A stretch of 64,000 nt of DNA from Microbulbifer sp. MI-G (GCF_030440425.1 NZ_CP098023.1:3842501-3906500), one strand, 5' to 3'; positions 1-9,923 are shown, counted from the first letter of the stretch. Notes: generated from the sequence alone by a model not told the origin. Numbers and translations: made by a program.

Positions 1-174
1 GCCATAGTTTTCCGCGTAAGTAAACTGCAGCAGCCCCGGTATTATTTGCAGCGCCGGGCCCTGCATAAACCTGTCCACAGCCCACACTTTGGTGGCCACA
101 TCGAGGGCCACTACCACCAGCGCGAGCCCGTACCAGCGCCAGGGATGGCCCAAAAGAAAATTGGCATTAGGCAT
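1..174 (-). CDS. lspA: Lipoprotein signal peptidase LspA (signal peptidase II), N-terminal part
   Basis: This is the first 58 codons of a minus-strand gene that runs off the left edge. LspA is the inner-membrane aspartyl protease that removes signal peptides from prolipoproteins after lipidation. What is visible is a hydrophobic first membrane segment (about residues 13-24), a conserved D-x-x-T-K turn where the family usually has DQxTK, and the beginning of the conserved N-x-G motif (ENYG) at the cut. The ATG overlaps the ileS stop by 8 bases, the usual ileS-lspA coupling. The catalytic aspartates lie outside the window, so integrity cannot be judged. Confidence 0.85.
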   Translation of the reverse strand, partial: MPNANFLLGHPWRWYGLALVVVALDVATKVWAVDRFMQGPALQIIPGLLQFTYAENYG

Positions 175-2971
175 AGCGCCTCACCTCGCCTTCGCCCACC
201 AGATTCTCTACACAACGCGCACAGATATCCGGATAGGCGCTGTTTTCACCCACATCCGCGCGGTAGTGCCAGCAGCGTGCGCACTTGGGATGCTCCACTT
301 TACGCACACTGACCTTGAGGCCCGCCAACTCAGTGGCCTCAGCGCCAGCGGCATCGCTGAGCGGCTGTACGGAAGTGGAGGAGCAGATCAATACAAAGCG
401 CAGTTCCCCTTCCAGCGCCAGCAGTTTCTCGCGCAGATCCTCGCTGGCAAACAGGGTCACGGCGGCCTGCAGTGAGCTGCCAATCACGCCCGCCGTGCGC
501 TGCGCTTCAAATACCTTGTTGACCGCTGTTTTCACCGCGGCAATGACTGCCCAGTAATCCGGACCCATATCGGCGCCCGCCGGCAGTCTGGGCAGCGGAT
601 ACCAGGTTTCAAGGAATACGCTGTCCGATTTGACCCCGGGCATAAACTGCCACAACTCTTCTGCTGTAAAACTCAGAATAGGCGCAATCCAGCGCACGAA
701 GGCCTGCACAATATGATACAGCGCCGTCTGCGCGGAACGGCGTGCAGTGCTGTCCGCCCGGGTGGTGTACTGACGGTCCTTGATAATATCCAGGTAAAAT
801 CCCCCCATTTCCACCACACAGAAGTTGTGCAATTTCTGGTAGATCTGGTGGAACTGGTAGCTGTCATAGGCGGCCAGAATCTCATCCTGCAGGCGCGCGG
901 CCCTGTCCAGTGCCCAGCGATCCAGCGCCAGCAACGCGTTTTCCGGCAGCAGGTCCCTGTCCGGGTCAAAACCCGCCAAATTGGACAGAAAGAAGCGCGC
1001 CGTGTTGCGCAGGCGGCGGTAGGAATCCGCTGTGCGCTTGAGAATTTCCTCGCTGACCGCCATCTCACCGTTGAAATCGGTCGCCGACACCCACAGGCGC
1101 AGTACATCCGCACCGAGTTTGTTAATCACATCCATAGGGGCGACGGTGTTGCCGATCGATTTCGACATCTTGCGGCCCTCGGCATCCACGGTGAAGCCGT
1201 GGGTCAGCACCTGTCGGTAGGGGGCACAGCCATTGATGGCAATGGACGTTTTCAGGGAGGACTGGAACCAGCCCCGGTGCTGGTCGGACCCCTCCAGGTA
1301 CAGGTCTGCGGGGAAGCGCAGATCTTCACGGCGCTCAAGCACCGCGAAGTGGGTCACACCGGCGTCAAACCAGACATCCAGGGTATCGGTGACTTTTTCG
1401 TACTGGTCCGCCTCATCGCCGAGAAATTCGCGCGGGTCCAGTTCGAACCACACGTCCATACCCCGGGCGTCAACCCGCTCGGCCACTTGATCCATCAGCG
1501 CCGGCGTGTCGGGGTGGATTTCGCGGGTTTCCTTGTGCACAAACAGGGCAATGGGTACGCCCCAGGTACGCTGGCGCGAAATACACCAATCCGGACTGCC
1601 ATCCAGCATGGCATCAATACGGGCTTTGCCCCAGCCGGGTACCCACTGCACCTTATCGGCCGCTTTCTGAGCCTGTTCAAGCAGATCACTCTGTTGCATG
1701 CTGATAAACCACTGGGGGGTCGCGCGGTAAATCAGCGGCGTCTTGGTGCGCCAACAGTGCGGATAGCTGTGTTCCAGCTTGCCCCGGTGCAACAGTCGTC
1801 CGCGCGCTTCCAGCAGGTCGACAATCCTGTCGTCCACCTTGTACACGTGCTCGCCGGCAAATAGTGGCACCCCATCCCGGTAGACCCCGTGATCGTCGAT
1901 ATAGTTGAGGGTTTCAATACCGTAGCGCCTGCCCACCTGGAAATCGTCCGGGCCGTGGTCCGGGGCCGTGTGTACACAACCGGTACCGGCCTCTGTGGTG
2001 ACATGATCCCCAAGGACGATCGGCAGCAGCTTGTCGTAAAAGGGGTGGTGTACCTTCAGGTGCTCCAGCGCAGCACCGCGGATATGCCCGACCACCTCAC
2101 CGGCAAGACCCACACGGTCCAAAACAGCCTCTTGCAGCGCTTCCGCCACCAGCAGACGGCCCTCGCCGGTCTGTACCACCACATATTCCAGTTCGGCATT
2201 GACAGAAACCGCCTGACTGGCAGGCAGGGTCCAGGGGGTCGTGGTCCAGATTACAACCGAGAGGGGGCCGTCTCCCGCATGGCCACCGGCAGCATCGGCA
2301 ATGACCAATGCGGTCTCCTCGGTGACGGGATAGCACACATCAATGGAGTAGGAGACTTTATCCAGATACTCGACCTCCGCTTCCGCCAGGGCAGAGCCAC
2401 CCACCACACTCCAGTACACCGGTTTGAAGCCCCGCGCTAAGTGGCCATTTTTTACCACACGCCCAAGTGCACGGATGATGTCCCCCTCAAACTGGTAATC
2501 CATAGTGCGGTAGGGATGTTCCCAGTCACCGAGCACCCCCAGGCGCATAAAATCTTTCTTCTGCCCCTCTACCTGCCCGGCGGCATAATCGCGACATTTC
2601 TGGCGAAAGGTTTTGGTGTCCACCTTGGTACCGGCCTTGCCGACCTTCTTCTCCACCCGGTGCTCGATAGGCAACCCGTGGCAATCCCAACCGGGCACGT
2701 AAGGGGCATCGAAACCACTCAGGGTTTTCGACTTGACGATGATATCCTTGAGGATCTTGTTGAGGGCGTGACCGATGTGAATATCCCCATTGGCATAGGG
2801 CGGGCCATCGTGCAGGATAAACTGCGCGCACCCGGCACGGGCTGCGCGGATTTTTTCGTAGAGCTTTGCCTGCTGCCATTGCTTCAGAATCGCCGGCTCG
2901 CGCTGGGGCAGATTGCCGCGCATGGGGAAGCCGGTCTCGGGCAGGTTAAGCGTTGATTTATAATCAGTCAT
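167..2971 (-). CDS. ileS: Isoleucyl-tRNA synthetase
   Basis: Class I aminoacyl-tRNA synthetase that charges tRNA-Ile in the cytoplasm and edits misactivated valine. It has 934 residues, normal for the bacterial type. The HIGH signature is at residues 65-68 and KMSKS at 601-605. The large editing insertion lies between them, followed by the anticodon-binding helical domain. The C-terminal zinc knuckle is present, with two C-x-x-C pairs (CARC and CARC) near residues 893-915. The start is an ATG shortly downstream of ribF, and the stop overlaps lspA. The ribF-ileS-lspA order is typical of gammaproteobacteria. This is the bacterial enzyme type, not the mupirocin-resistant eukaryote-like type. Confidence 0.97.
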   Translation of the reverse strand: MTDYKSTLNLPETGFPMRGNLPQREPAILKQWQQAKLYEKIRAARAGCAQFILHDGPPYANGDIHIGHALNKILKDIIVKSKTLSGFDAPYVPGWDCHGLPIEHRVEKKVGKAGTKVDTKTFRQKCRDYAAGQVEGQKKDFMRLGVLGDWEHPYRTMDYQFEGDIIRALGRVVKNGHLARGFKPVYWSVVGGSALAEAEVEYLDKVSYSIDVCYPVTEETALVIADAAGGHAGDGPLSVVIWTTTPWTLPASQAVSVNAELEYVVVQTGEGRLLVAEALQEAVLDRVGLAGEVVGHIRGAALEHLKVHHPFYDKLLPIVLGDHVTTEAGTGCVHTAPDHGPDDFQVGRRYGIETLNYIDDHGVYRDGVPLFAGEHVYKVDDRIVDLLEARGRLLHRGKLEHSYPHCWRTKTPLIYRATPQWFISMQQSDLLEQAQKAADKVQWVPGWGKARIDAMLDGSPDWCISRQRTWGVPIALFVHKETREIHPDTPALMDQVAERVDARGMDVWFELDPREFLGDEADQYEKVTDTLDVWFDAGVTHFAVLERREDLRFPADLYLEGSDQHRGWFQSSLKTSIAINGCAPYRQVLTHGFTVDAEGRKMSKSIGNTVAPMDVINKLGADVLRLWVSATDFNGEMAVSEEILKRTADSYRRLRNTARFFLSNLAGFDPDRDLLPENALLALDRWALDRAARLQDEILAAYDSYQFHQIYQKLHNFCVVEMGGFYLDIIKDRQYTTRADSTARRSAQTALYHIVQAFVRWIAPILSFTAEELWQFMPGVKSDSVFLETWYPLPRLPAGADMGPDYWAVIAAVKTAVNKVFEAQRTAGVIGSSLQAAVTLFASEDLREKLLALEGELRFVLICSSTSVQPLSDAAGAEATELAGLKVSVRKVEHPKCARCWHYRADVGENSAYPDICARCVENLVGEGEVRRYA

Positions 2972-3029
2972 TGGCGGCCTACTTCAGCTCCAGTAGTAAT
3001 ATAATGCGTTTCTTTTCCACTTATCGGGG

Positions 3030-4004
3030 TCAGTGCGGGTTCCGTGCAAGCCAGGCCTTGGCCGCTTCAACATCCCCCGCAATACGGGTCCTGAGGATAT
3101 CCAGTGAGGCAAATTTTTCTTCGTCGCGCAATTTGTGGCAAAACACCACCGCCAGCTCACGCCCGTAGAGGTCGCCACTGAAATCAAAAAGATTGACTTC
3201 CAGTAATGGCCGCGCGCCCGCCCCCTCAACGGTCGGGCGAAATCCCACATTGGCGACTCCCGCTATCTCGCTACGCCCGGTCACAAGGTCCGTGCCATCG
3301 GTCGCATGGGTGCGCACGACATATACTCCCACCAGAGGGGAGCGGTAGCGGTGCAGGCGCACATTGGCTGTGGGTGCACCCAATTGGCGACCCAGAGAGC
3401 GGCCGGGCACAACTCTGCCGGTAATCCGGTAGGGCTGTCCGAGCAGGGCCTGCGCCAATTCGAAATCCCCCCGCTGCAGCGCCTCGCGGATACGGGTACT
3501 GCTGACCCGCTCGCCACGGATTTCCATTGTTGCCGTGTCCTCTACCGTGAAACCGCTCTGGGCTCCCATCGATTGCAGCAAGCGATAATCGCCGCTGCGA
3601 TCACAGCCAAAACGGAAATCATCGCCGACCACCAGGTGGCGAATACCCAGCCCCTGCAACAATACGCGGCGAACAAACGCTTCGGCGCTGAGGCCGCGCA
3701 GGAAATCGTTAAACTGCAGGCACAACACTCGATCGACACCGGCATCGAACAGCGCCAGCACTTTTTCTTTGAAGCGCATCAGGCGCGCAGGGGCTTTCTC
3801 TATGGAGAGGAATTCGTGGGGTTGGGGCTCAAATATAATCGCCACTGAGGGCAGACCCCGCTCCTGCGCGCACTGATTCAGTTGCGCGATCATCGCCCGG
3901 TGACCCAGGTGCACGCCATCGAACGAGCCGATGGTCGCCACACTTCCCCAGTGGCGGGGACGCAGGTTGTGCAACCCGCGAATTAGTTCGCGCTGCCGGG
4001 CCAA
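3030..4004 (-). CDS. ribF: Bifunctional riboflavin kinase / FAD synthetase
   Basis: It makes FMN from riboflavin and ATP, then FAD from FMN and ATP. It has 324 residues, within the usual 305-330. The N-terminal nucleotidyltransferase half shows the GSFDGVHLGH signature near residues 27-36. The C-terminal kinase half carries the PTANV motif of the flavokinase fold. The start used is TTG, preceded by GGAAGG about six bases upstream, and it gives the expected x-x-L/I-RGLHNLRP beginning. It lies between murJ and ileS in the usual order and is probably cotranscribed with ileS and lspA. Confidence 0.95.
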   Translation of the reverse strand: MARQRELIRGLHNLRPRHWGSVATIGSFDGVHLGHRAMIAQLNQCAQERGLPSVAIIFEPQPHEFLSIEKAPARLMRFKEKVLALFDAGVDRVLCLQFNDFLRGLSAEAFVRRVLLQGLGIRHLVVGDDFRFGCDRSGDYRLLQSMGAQSGFTVEDTATMEIRGERVSSTRIREALQRGDFELAQALLGQPYRITGRVVPGRSLGRQLGAPTANVRLHRYRSPLVGVYVVRTHATDGTDLVTGRSEIAGVANVGFRPTVEGAGARPLLEVNLFDFSGDLYGRELAVVFCHKLRDEEKFASLDILRTRIAGDVEAAKAWLARNPH

Positions 4005-4115
4005 AGCGACCTTCCCATCCTGATAAAATCGAGCCGCACAGTATAACGGATTCCAACGGGGCGGCCAGTGGCCACGGATACCCCGTAATCAATGCCCCGC
4101 ACACCACCCGCGGTG

Positions 4116-5726
4116 CTAACTGGTCGCACGGAAATGGCCGGGGCGCAGACCCGACGCAAACAGGACCGCAACATATGTCAGCCCACCGGCGGCGACCACC
4201 AGGCCCATGCGCCAGGCCCGACCAGACCAGGACCAGTCGCCCCACGCAGACCAGAAATACAATGCGCCGAGCAATACCCCCACCATTGTGAGGTTCGCCA
4301 GCAACAGACGCAGCAGAAAAATCCCCCAGCCCGCCTCGGGCTTGTAGACATCATCCCTGCGCAAGCCCCGGTACAGCAACCAGGCGTTGATCCCGGCCTG
4401 GCACGCGGTGGCCAGGGCCAGGCCCATATGGCCGAGCTTGAAAAAATAGTTCAAGGGGATCACAAACAGCAGGCTCAATACCATCTTGGCAGAAATCGCG
4501 ATCAGCCCAAAACGCATTGGTGTATAGGTATCCTGCCGGGAAAAATAACCCGGTGCCAGCACCTTAATCAGCATAAAAGCCAGCAGACCCAGAGCGTAGG
4601 CCCGCAGAGACCAGGCGGCCATCTGCATATCCCTCGGCTCCATGCGCCCATACTGGAACAGGGTGGTGAGCAGGGGTTCAGCCAGCACGATCAGAGCCAC
4701 CGCTGCGGGCAGCGAGATCAGGGTAACACTGCGTAGTGCCCAGTCGAGTGTATGGCGGAAGCGGCGCGGGTCTCCGTCGCTGTGCTGGCGAGAGAGGCTC
4801 GGCAGTATCACCGTGGCCACAGCAACCCCGAATACCCCCAGGGGCAGTTCGGTCAGACGGTCCGAAAAATACAGCCAGGAGACACTGCCACTGGGCAGAA
4901 AGGAGGCCAGCAGTGTATCCAGCACCAGGCTGATCTGGGTGACAGAAACCCCGAACAGTGCCGGCCCCATGAGCCGCAGTATTTTACGTACACCGGGATG
5001 GCTCCAGTCCCACCTGGGCCGCGGCAGTAACCCTTCCCGGGCGAGAAAGGGCAACTGAAACAGCAGCTGCGCCACACCGGCCGCCAGAACCCCCCAGGCC
5101 AGCGCCATGATGGGTGGCTCAAACCAGGTGCTGGCCACTGTCGCGGCTGCTATCAGCATCAGATTGAGGAGCACCGGCGTCAGTGCGGGAATGGCAAAGC
5201 GGTCGAAGCTGTTGAGGGTGGCACCGGTAAAGCCCGCTAGGGAAATCAACATCAGGTAGGGGAAAGTGATTCGCAGCATATCCGCGGTGAGATCGAACTT
5301 CTCCCGCTCACTGCCGTCCCACCACCAGCCAAAAGCAAAAATACCCGCCACAACTGGAGCGCACATCACGCCCAGCAGGGTAATCAGCAGCAATACACCA
5401 CCGAGGGCTCCGGCGACGCGGTCATTCAACGCCCGGGCTGCGGCAATGCCACCCTTCTGGCGGTATTCCGACAGTACCGGCACAAACGCCTGGGCGAAGG
5501 CGCCCTCGGCAAACAGCCGGCGAAAGAAATTGGGAATTTTAAAGGCGACGAAAAAGGCATCGGCGGCATCTCCAGCCCCGGCAAAGCGGGCCAGGGCTAT
5601 ATCCCGCGCCAATCCGGCAACCCGTGACAACAGCGTCGCGGCGCCCACGACTGAGCTACTGCGCAGCAGCCTGGAAGCACCGGATCTCTCAAGGGGTTGT
5701 TCCCGAACTGAGGATGGCTGAGGCAA
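4116..5726 (-). CDS. murJ: Lipid II flippase MurJ (MviN family)
   Basis: Polytopic inner-membrane protein of the MOP exporter superfamily that moves lipid II to the periplasmic side for peptidoglycan synthesis. It has 536 residues and a long series of hydrophobic segments consistent with 14 helices. The family beginning LLSRVxGxxRD followed by GAGxxADAFFVAFKIPNFFRRLFAEGAF is clear. The start appears to be TTG: AGGAG lies eight bases upstream, and no ATG or GTG occurs in frame before the first membrane segment, apart from a GTG that would truncate it. In the usual synteny rpsT is its upstream neighbour; here a 4-kb block separates them. Confidence 0.95.
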   Translation of the reverse strand: MPQPSSVREQPLERSGASRLLRSSSVVGAATLLSRVAGLARDIALARFAGAGDAADAFFVAFKIPNFFRRLFAEGAFAQAFVPVLSEYRQKGGIAAARALNDRVAGALGGVLLLITLLGVMCAPVVAGIFAFGWWWDGSEREKFDLTADMLRITFPYLMLISLAGFTGATLNSFDRFAIPALTPVLLNLMLIAAATVASTWFEPPIMALAWGVLAAGVAQLLFQLPFLAREGLLPRPRWDWSHPGVRKILRLMGPALFGVSVTQISLVLDTLLASFLPSGSVSWLYFSDRLTELPLGVFGVAVATVILPSLSRQHSDGDPRRFRHTLDWALRSVTLISLPAAVALIVLAEPLLTTLFQYGRMEPRDMQMAAWSLRAYALGLLAFMLIKVLAPGYFSRQDTYTPMRFGLIAISAKMVLSLLFVIPLNYFFKLGHMGLALATACQAGINAWLLYRGLRRDDVYKPEAGWGIFLLRLLLANLTMVGVLLGALYFWSAWGDWSWSGRAWRMGLVVAAGGLTYVAVLFASGLRPGHFRATS

Positions 5727-5809
5727 AACATCGGCTCCTGGGGATCGGTAAAGTCTGTTGGCTGACCAGTCTACCGCAATTCGGCTGATTACAGGGCGGC
5801 ACAGGGGCG

Positions 5810-5838
5810 CTGCGATAGGGAACTCGCGAGCCTATAAT
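5810..5838 (+). promoter_or_regulatory. Candidate sigma-70 promoter for the 45-residue membrane peptide
   Basis: A perfect TATAAT lies at 5833-5838, and a weak -35 match (CTGCGA) lies 17 bases upstream at 5810-5815. A transcript would start near 5845, leaving about 45 bases before the ATG at 5892. The weak -35 makes this a moderate call. Confidence 0.5.
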
Positions 5839-5891
5839 AGTTACGACTTGGTCACGCGTCCCATGGAAGCGGCGGCGCTGGGAGTGAAAGG

Positions 5892-6029
5892 ATGACCATC
5901 AACGCTTTGATTATTGCTCTGGCACTGGCGATAGTGCTCTACATTGCAGTGATGCGCGGGCCCCGTCCCCGGCGAATCCGTGTCAGCGTAGAGGCACCGC
6001 GCGACCAGCGCTACCGCCGCCTCCAATAA
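5892..6029 (+). CDS. Small single-pass membrane peptide, 45 residues, unknown function
   Basis: An ATG preceded by GGAGTGAAAGG opens a 45-codon frame. Residues 4-18 are a hydrophobic helix (INALIIALALAIVLY), followed by a strongly basic tail rich in Arg and Pro (RGPRPRRIRV and RDQRYRRLQ). By the positive-inside rule the tail should be cytoplasmic. A TATAAT box lies 54 bases upstream. The family is not recognised. It lies on the same strand as, and 162 bases before, the PdsO-like gene, at the edge of the sortase-type regulatory block, so it may belong to that block. Coding status rests on the Shine-Dalgarno sequence, composition and promoter only. Confidence 0.55.
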   Translation: MTINALIIALALAIVLYIAVMRGPRPRRIRVSVEAPRDQRYRRLQ

Positions 6030-6191
6030 GTGGACGGCCGCGCCCGGTTGCCACATTTCGTCACAATTGCGCTGTAGTTTGCCACTACCGCGCCACGCCA
6101 GCGCCTCCTTGCGGCTTTTTAATACCACTCAAGCGGGCCGGATACACAACGGGTCCAAAAGAGCCAACGCAAGCCTCCAAGGAGCAGAACA

Positions 6192-6878
6192 ATGAAAAAT
6201 GCATTGATGGTCGCCACCCTGAGTTCCCTGATTGCCGCCGGCGCCCAGGCACAGGAACACCGTGAATCAAAACTGACACCGGCCAAACAGGCCACGGTCT
6301 TTACCAGTGCCGCCGTCGCCGGTGCAGCCATGGGCGGGCCGGTCGGGTTTATCGCCGGAGCACTCGGTGGCGCTTGGCTCGGCGAACAGATCAAGCAAGC
6401 GGAAGAGACAGATATGCTGGCAACACAATTAACCGAGAGCCGTGCGGAGCTCAACAACCTGGCACAACAACTGGATGCAGCCAGACTGTCCGCAAACAAT
6501 GCCGGCCAACTCGCATTGGATTCTCTGCAATTCCAGCTGTTATTTACCACTGGAGAAGATGAACTTCAGGAAGGACAGCGGCAGCAACTGAGTGCCTTGG
6601 CCGACTTTCTCAGACGCCACCCGCACCTGCAGATCCACCTGGAGGGACACGCCGACCCCCGCGGTAGCGATGGTTACAACAATGTGCTGTCGGACCAGCG
6701 CGCCCTGAGTGTTGAGCAGGCACTGGTATCTTATGGAATCGACTCCGCGCGTATCAGTCGCCGCGCGATGGGTGCCACTTACTCCCGGGCACCCCGCGGT
6801 GATGTGGACGCCTACGCGATGGAGCGCCGGGTGGACATTCGCTTTTCTCTGCCGGAATCCACCGCCGGACGTTTCTAG
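6192..6878 (+). CDS. pdsO: OmpA-like protein of the dedicated sortase system, PdsO type
   Basis: It has 228 residues. A signal peptide ends near residue 20. A Gly/Ala-rich hydrophobic glycine-zipper-like stretch follows at about 38-64, then a short coiled coil (66-102) and a C-terminal OmpA peptidoglycan-binding domain (about 112-223). The two residues that hold diaminopimelate in OmpA domains are present as D155 and R170, fifteen apart as in OmpA. A strong AAGGAG precedes the ATG. The domain order and the PdsR/PdsS-like pair directly downstream match PdsO proteins of the proteobacterial dedicated sortase system. It probably anchors an envelope structure to peptidoglycan. Without the neighbours it would simply be called an OmpA-family protein. 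Confidence 0.8.
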   Translation: MKNALMVATLSSLIAAGAQAQEHRESKLTPAKQATVFTSAAVAGAAMGGPVGFIAGALGGAWLGEQIKQAEETDMLATQLTESRAELNNLAQQLDAARLSANNAGQLALDSLQFQLLFTTGEDELQEGQRQQLSALADFLRRHPHLQIHLEGHADPRGSDGYNNVLSDQRALSVEQALVSYGIDSARISRRAMGATYSRAPRGDVDAYAMERRVDIRFSLPESTAGRF

Positions 6879-6987
6879 CTGGTGGTGGAACAGTGGGTTT
6901 TCAACCATCTGCGCAACAAGCCCGGCAGTGATCACAGATCGCAATTCTGCTTGCCACTGCCCCCAGCAACATTACCTCGCTGTGCCT

Positions 6988-7012
6988 GCGGGCCCTCAGT
7001 GCCCGCCTTTTT
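6988..7012 (+). terminator. Rho-independent terminator after the PdsO-like gene
   Basis: Perfect 6-bp stem GCGGGC/GCCCGC with a 7-base loop, followed by C and five T. It separates the PdsO-like gene from the two-component genes, which implies separate expression. Confidence 0.7.
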
Positions 7013-7074
7013 GCTATTTGTCAGCGCTTTCGTGCATGATTCCCTACATATAAGGAAAAAAGCCGGAATCTGTC

Positions 7075-7764
7075 ATGAGTGCAACCATTGCCATTGTCGA
7101 AGACGAGCACGCGATCGCTGCAAACTATCGCGATGCCCTGCGCCGCAACGGTTATCGCGTCGACCTGTACAGTGCGAGAATCGAGGCCATGGCGGCCTTC
7201 CGGCAGCGCCTGCCGGATCTGGCAGTCATTGATGTGGGCCTGGGCAGCGAAGTGGAAGGCGGCTTCGAGCTGTGTCGGGAGTTGCGCGCCCTGGCGCCCA
7301 GCCTGCCAATTCTGTTTCTCACCGCCCGGGATTCCGAGTTGGATATTATCTCCGGTTTGCGCCTCGGTGCAGATGACTACCTGACCAAAGATATTTCCCT
7401 GCCCCATATGCAGGCGCGTATCAATGCCCTGTTGCGCCGGGTAGAGGTTCTGCGCAATCAGGGCGGGGATGGAGAGGCCCTGACCCAGGGCAAGCTCGCA
7501 CTGGATCTATCCACACTGCACTGCCATTGGGACGGGCAACAGGTGGGCCTCACTGTTACCGAGTTCTGGATAGTCCACGCGCTGGCCAGGCGGCCGGGCC
7601 ATGTCAAATCCCGCAGTCAACTGATGGAGGCCGCCCAGGTGGTTCTGGATGACAATACCATTACTTCACATGTCAAGCGCATCCGCCGCAAATTTCAGGC
7701 GCTGGATGAAAAATTCAACGCCATAGGGACTGCCTACGGCATGGGCTATCGCTGGCAACTGTAA
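7075..7764 (+). CDS. pdsR: Response regulator, PdsR type (OmpR/PhoB class)
   Basis: It has 229 residues. The receiver domain (about 4-118) has the acidic pair E9/D10, phosphoacceptor D53 and conserved K105, followed by a winged-helix DNA-binding domain (about 130-228) with the TxxEF start and a GxGYRW end. The ATG has GGAA at a suitable distance. It lies 60 bases before the sensor kinase gene and is surely its partner. Similarity in order and form to the response regulator of the proteobacterial dedicated sortase system is the reason for the name. Its targets are unknown. The PdsO-like gene just upstream has its own terminator and may be a target. Confidence 0.82.
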   Translation: MSATIAIVEDEHAIAANYRDALRRNGYRVDLYSARIEAMAAFRQRLPDLAVIDVGLGSEVEGGFELCRELRALAPSLPILFLTARDSELDIISGLRLGADDYLTKDISLPHMQARINALLRRVEVLRNQGGDGEALTQGKLALDLSTLHCHWDGQQVGLTVTEFWIVHALARRPGHVKSRSQLMEAAQVVLDDNTITSHVKRIRRKFQALDEKFNAIGTAYGMGYRWQL

Positions 7765-7824
7765 CGCTTTCTCCCCTTTGCGTCGGGCGTCCACCCGGTG
7801 CAAAAGCCTCCACGAGCACACCCG

Positions 7825-9855
7825 ATGAAGCTTCGCCGCCAACTCCTGCTTGTCAGCCTCGTTGCCCTGGCCCTGCCCTGGGCCGGTTGCCAGTACCTGC
7901 GCCAGGTGGATGCAGCCCTCGCCCAGGGGCAACTGCAGGCGCTGGAGGCCACCGCGGCAGCCATCGCTGCACGCCTCGCCAGTGCACCACAGCTCATTGC
8001 CCCGGATCCACTGCGCCAGGCCCGCCCTCCAGGTGCCCAACTCTACCTCAACCCGTTGCCCCAAGCGCCCTTCGTGGACGGCTACGGGGACGAGTGGCGC
8101 TCTCTGGCACTGAAACCCAGGGCACTGCTCGACGCGCAGCGCTCACCTTTGGCACAGGTTACACTGGGGCAATTTGGTGAGCGCGTCTATCTTCTGCTGA
8201 CCGTCAGTGACCCCACTCCAGCCTATCATGATCCCCGCACCGGCCTGCTCTCCGCAGGGGATACCGTCGAACTGTATACCGGCAACCGGCATTACACGCT
8301 ACCTGTGGCGAGCCAGGGCGCGGCCAGCGCCCTGTGGCACGATCCCAGGGCCGGCCACTACGAGCGCGAGCTGCGCCTGCACGGGCGCTGGACCACTTCC
8401 CCCACCGGTTACCAGTTGGAACTGGCTTTGCCCTACGCACTGACTGGCGGCGCTCTGTCGGTCCAGGTCCGAGATCGCGCCCACAGCGATGGCGGCGCGC
8501 CGGTGCGCGCAGCCAGCACACTGCCCGCAGACGGGATACCCGGCCACCTGGTGCGGCCCCTAGCGGATTTGCACACGGAACTGGAGCACTTCGTCCGCCC
8601 CGGCCTGCGTTTGGCGGTGGTGGACAGTGAGGGCTTTCTGCTCGCGAGCCACGGGCAGTTGCAAATCAATGACAAAGACGGGGAACCAACCCCCTGGCTG
8701 CGCAACTGGATTTACCGCAAACTACTGGCACAGGAAGACCTGTCTCCGTTAGCAGTCAGCGGCCTGCCAACGAGTGCCGGCGCAGATCGCACTCCCTGGC
8801 GACAGTGGTTCAGCGGTCCCCTGCAGTCCCGCATCGGCGCCGTCAGCGTACCGGTGATCACCCGTGCCGATGACGTCGTCGAACGACCACTGCTGGGGCG
8901 GGTACTGGTACTTCAGTCCGGTGCTGTCATGCAGTCTGTGACAGAAGGGGCGGCACACCGCCTGTGGCTGATCAGTTGCGCCGCTGCTGCCACAGCCCTG
9001 CTGCTTTTACTGGCCTATGCCAGCTGGCTGTCCTGGCGAATTCGCAAACTGCATCGCGCAGCCCGCACCGCTGTGGATGCCAGCGGCAAACTGCGTGGCG
9101 ACTTCCCCATATCCCGCGCAGGTGATGAACTGGGTGCCCTGAACCGCACATTTGCCAGCCTGTTGAGTGAACTGGATCAATACCACCAGTACCTACGCAC
9201 CCTGGCCGGCAAGCTGTCTCACGAACTGCGCACGCCCCTGGCCATTGTGCGCTCTTCTCTGGACAACCTGTGCGAGGGCAACCTGGACAAAAACAGCCGC
9301 CGCTATGCCGAGCGCGCAATGGACGGCAGTGCGCGCCTGTCGGGGATTCTCAACAGCCTCTCCGCCGCCAGTAATCTGGAGGCCAGCATCCAACAGGCCG
9401 AACGGGAACCCTTCGATCTGGCGGATTTCCTCAAGGTGATGGTGCAGTGTTACAGCGACGCCCACCCCAACTTCCGTTTTCACCTGGACGTCTCCCCCGG
9501 CGAACTGATCTGTCATGGCGCACCGGAACTGCTGGCACAGTTGCTCGACAAACTGGTGGACAACGCCTGCAGTTTTGCCCCCGCAGGCAGTGAAATACAG
9601 CTGTCTGCGCATATCGGAAGAGAGGGCTACACCCTGTCTGTCAGTAACCGCGGCCCATTGCTGCCCGGCGGCTCTGTGCACAAGCTGTTCGACTCTCTCG
9701 TTTCCGTGCGCAAGGGCGGCAACAACACAGGCCACCTGGGCCTGGGGCTGCATATCGCCAAGCTGATCGCAGACTTTCATCGCGGCAGGTTGCGTGCCGG
9801 TAACCGCGCCGATGGCAGTGGTGTGGTGTTCTGCCTGGAGTTGCCGGCCCGGTAA
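7825..9855 (+). CDS. pdsS: Sensor histidine kinase, PdsS type
   Basis: It has 676 residues from the ATG at 7825; an in-frame GTG at 7798 would add nine residues before the membrane helix. There is an N-terminal membrane anchor (about 6-20) and a large periplasmic region of about 350 residues that begins with a CBM9-like fold (DG-x-x-DEW near residue 84, then a D-x-VEL strand). A second helix lies at about 380-404, followed by HAMP, HisKA with H466 in the SHELRTPL box, and HATPase with an N box (LVDNA) and GLGLHIAK. The domain order matches the histidine kinase of the dedicated sortase system. The periplasmic part suggests ligand or carbohydrate sensing, which is inference. Expected partner: the preceding regulator. 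Confidence 0.82.
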   Translation: MKLRRQLLLVSLVALALPWAGCQYLRQVDAALAQGQLQALEATAAAIAARLASAPQLIAPDPLRQARPPGAQLYLNPLPQAPFVDGYGDEWRSLALKPRALLDAQRSPLAQVTLGQFGERVYLLLTVSDPTPAYHDPRTGLLSAGDTVELYTGNRHYTLPVASQGAASALWHDPRAGHYERELRLHGRWTTSPTGYQLELALPYALTGGALSVQVRDRAHSDGGAPVRAASTLPADGIPGHLVRPLADLHTELEHFVRPGLRLAVVDSEGFLLASHGQLQINDKDGEPTPWLRNWIYRKLLAQEDLSPLAVSGLPTSAGADRTPWRQWFSGPLQSRIGAVSVPVITRADDVVERPLLGRVLVLQSGAVMQSVTEGAAHRLWLISCAAAATALLLLLAYASWLSWRIRKLHRAARTAVDASGKLRGDFPISRAGDELGALNRTFASLLSELDQYHQYLRTLAGKLSHELRTPLAIVRSSLDNLCEGNLDKNSRRYAERAMDGSARLSGILNSLSAASNLEASIQQAEREPFDLADFLKVMVQCYSDAHPNFRFHLDVSPGELICHGAPELLAQLLDKLVDNACSFAPAGSEIQLSAHIGREGYTLSVSNRGPLLPGGSVHKLFDSLVSVRKGGNNTGHLGLGLHIAKLIADFHRGRLRAGNRADGSGVVFCLELPAR

Positions 9856-9895
9856 CCGGTGCGGCCCCCAAGCACTGTGGCGAGCCCGACCATGG

Positions 9896-9923
9896 TTGAC
9901 AAGCCAGTAACTGTGGGGATAAT
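9896..9923 (+). promoter_or_regulatory. rpsT promoter
   Basis: TTGACA at 9896-9901, 16-base spacer, GATAAT at 9918-9923, followed by a GC-rich discriminator (GTCGCGTCCCG), as usual at stringently controlled ribosomal promoters. The leader before the GTG start is about 60 bases. Confidence 0.75.
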
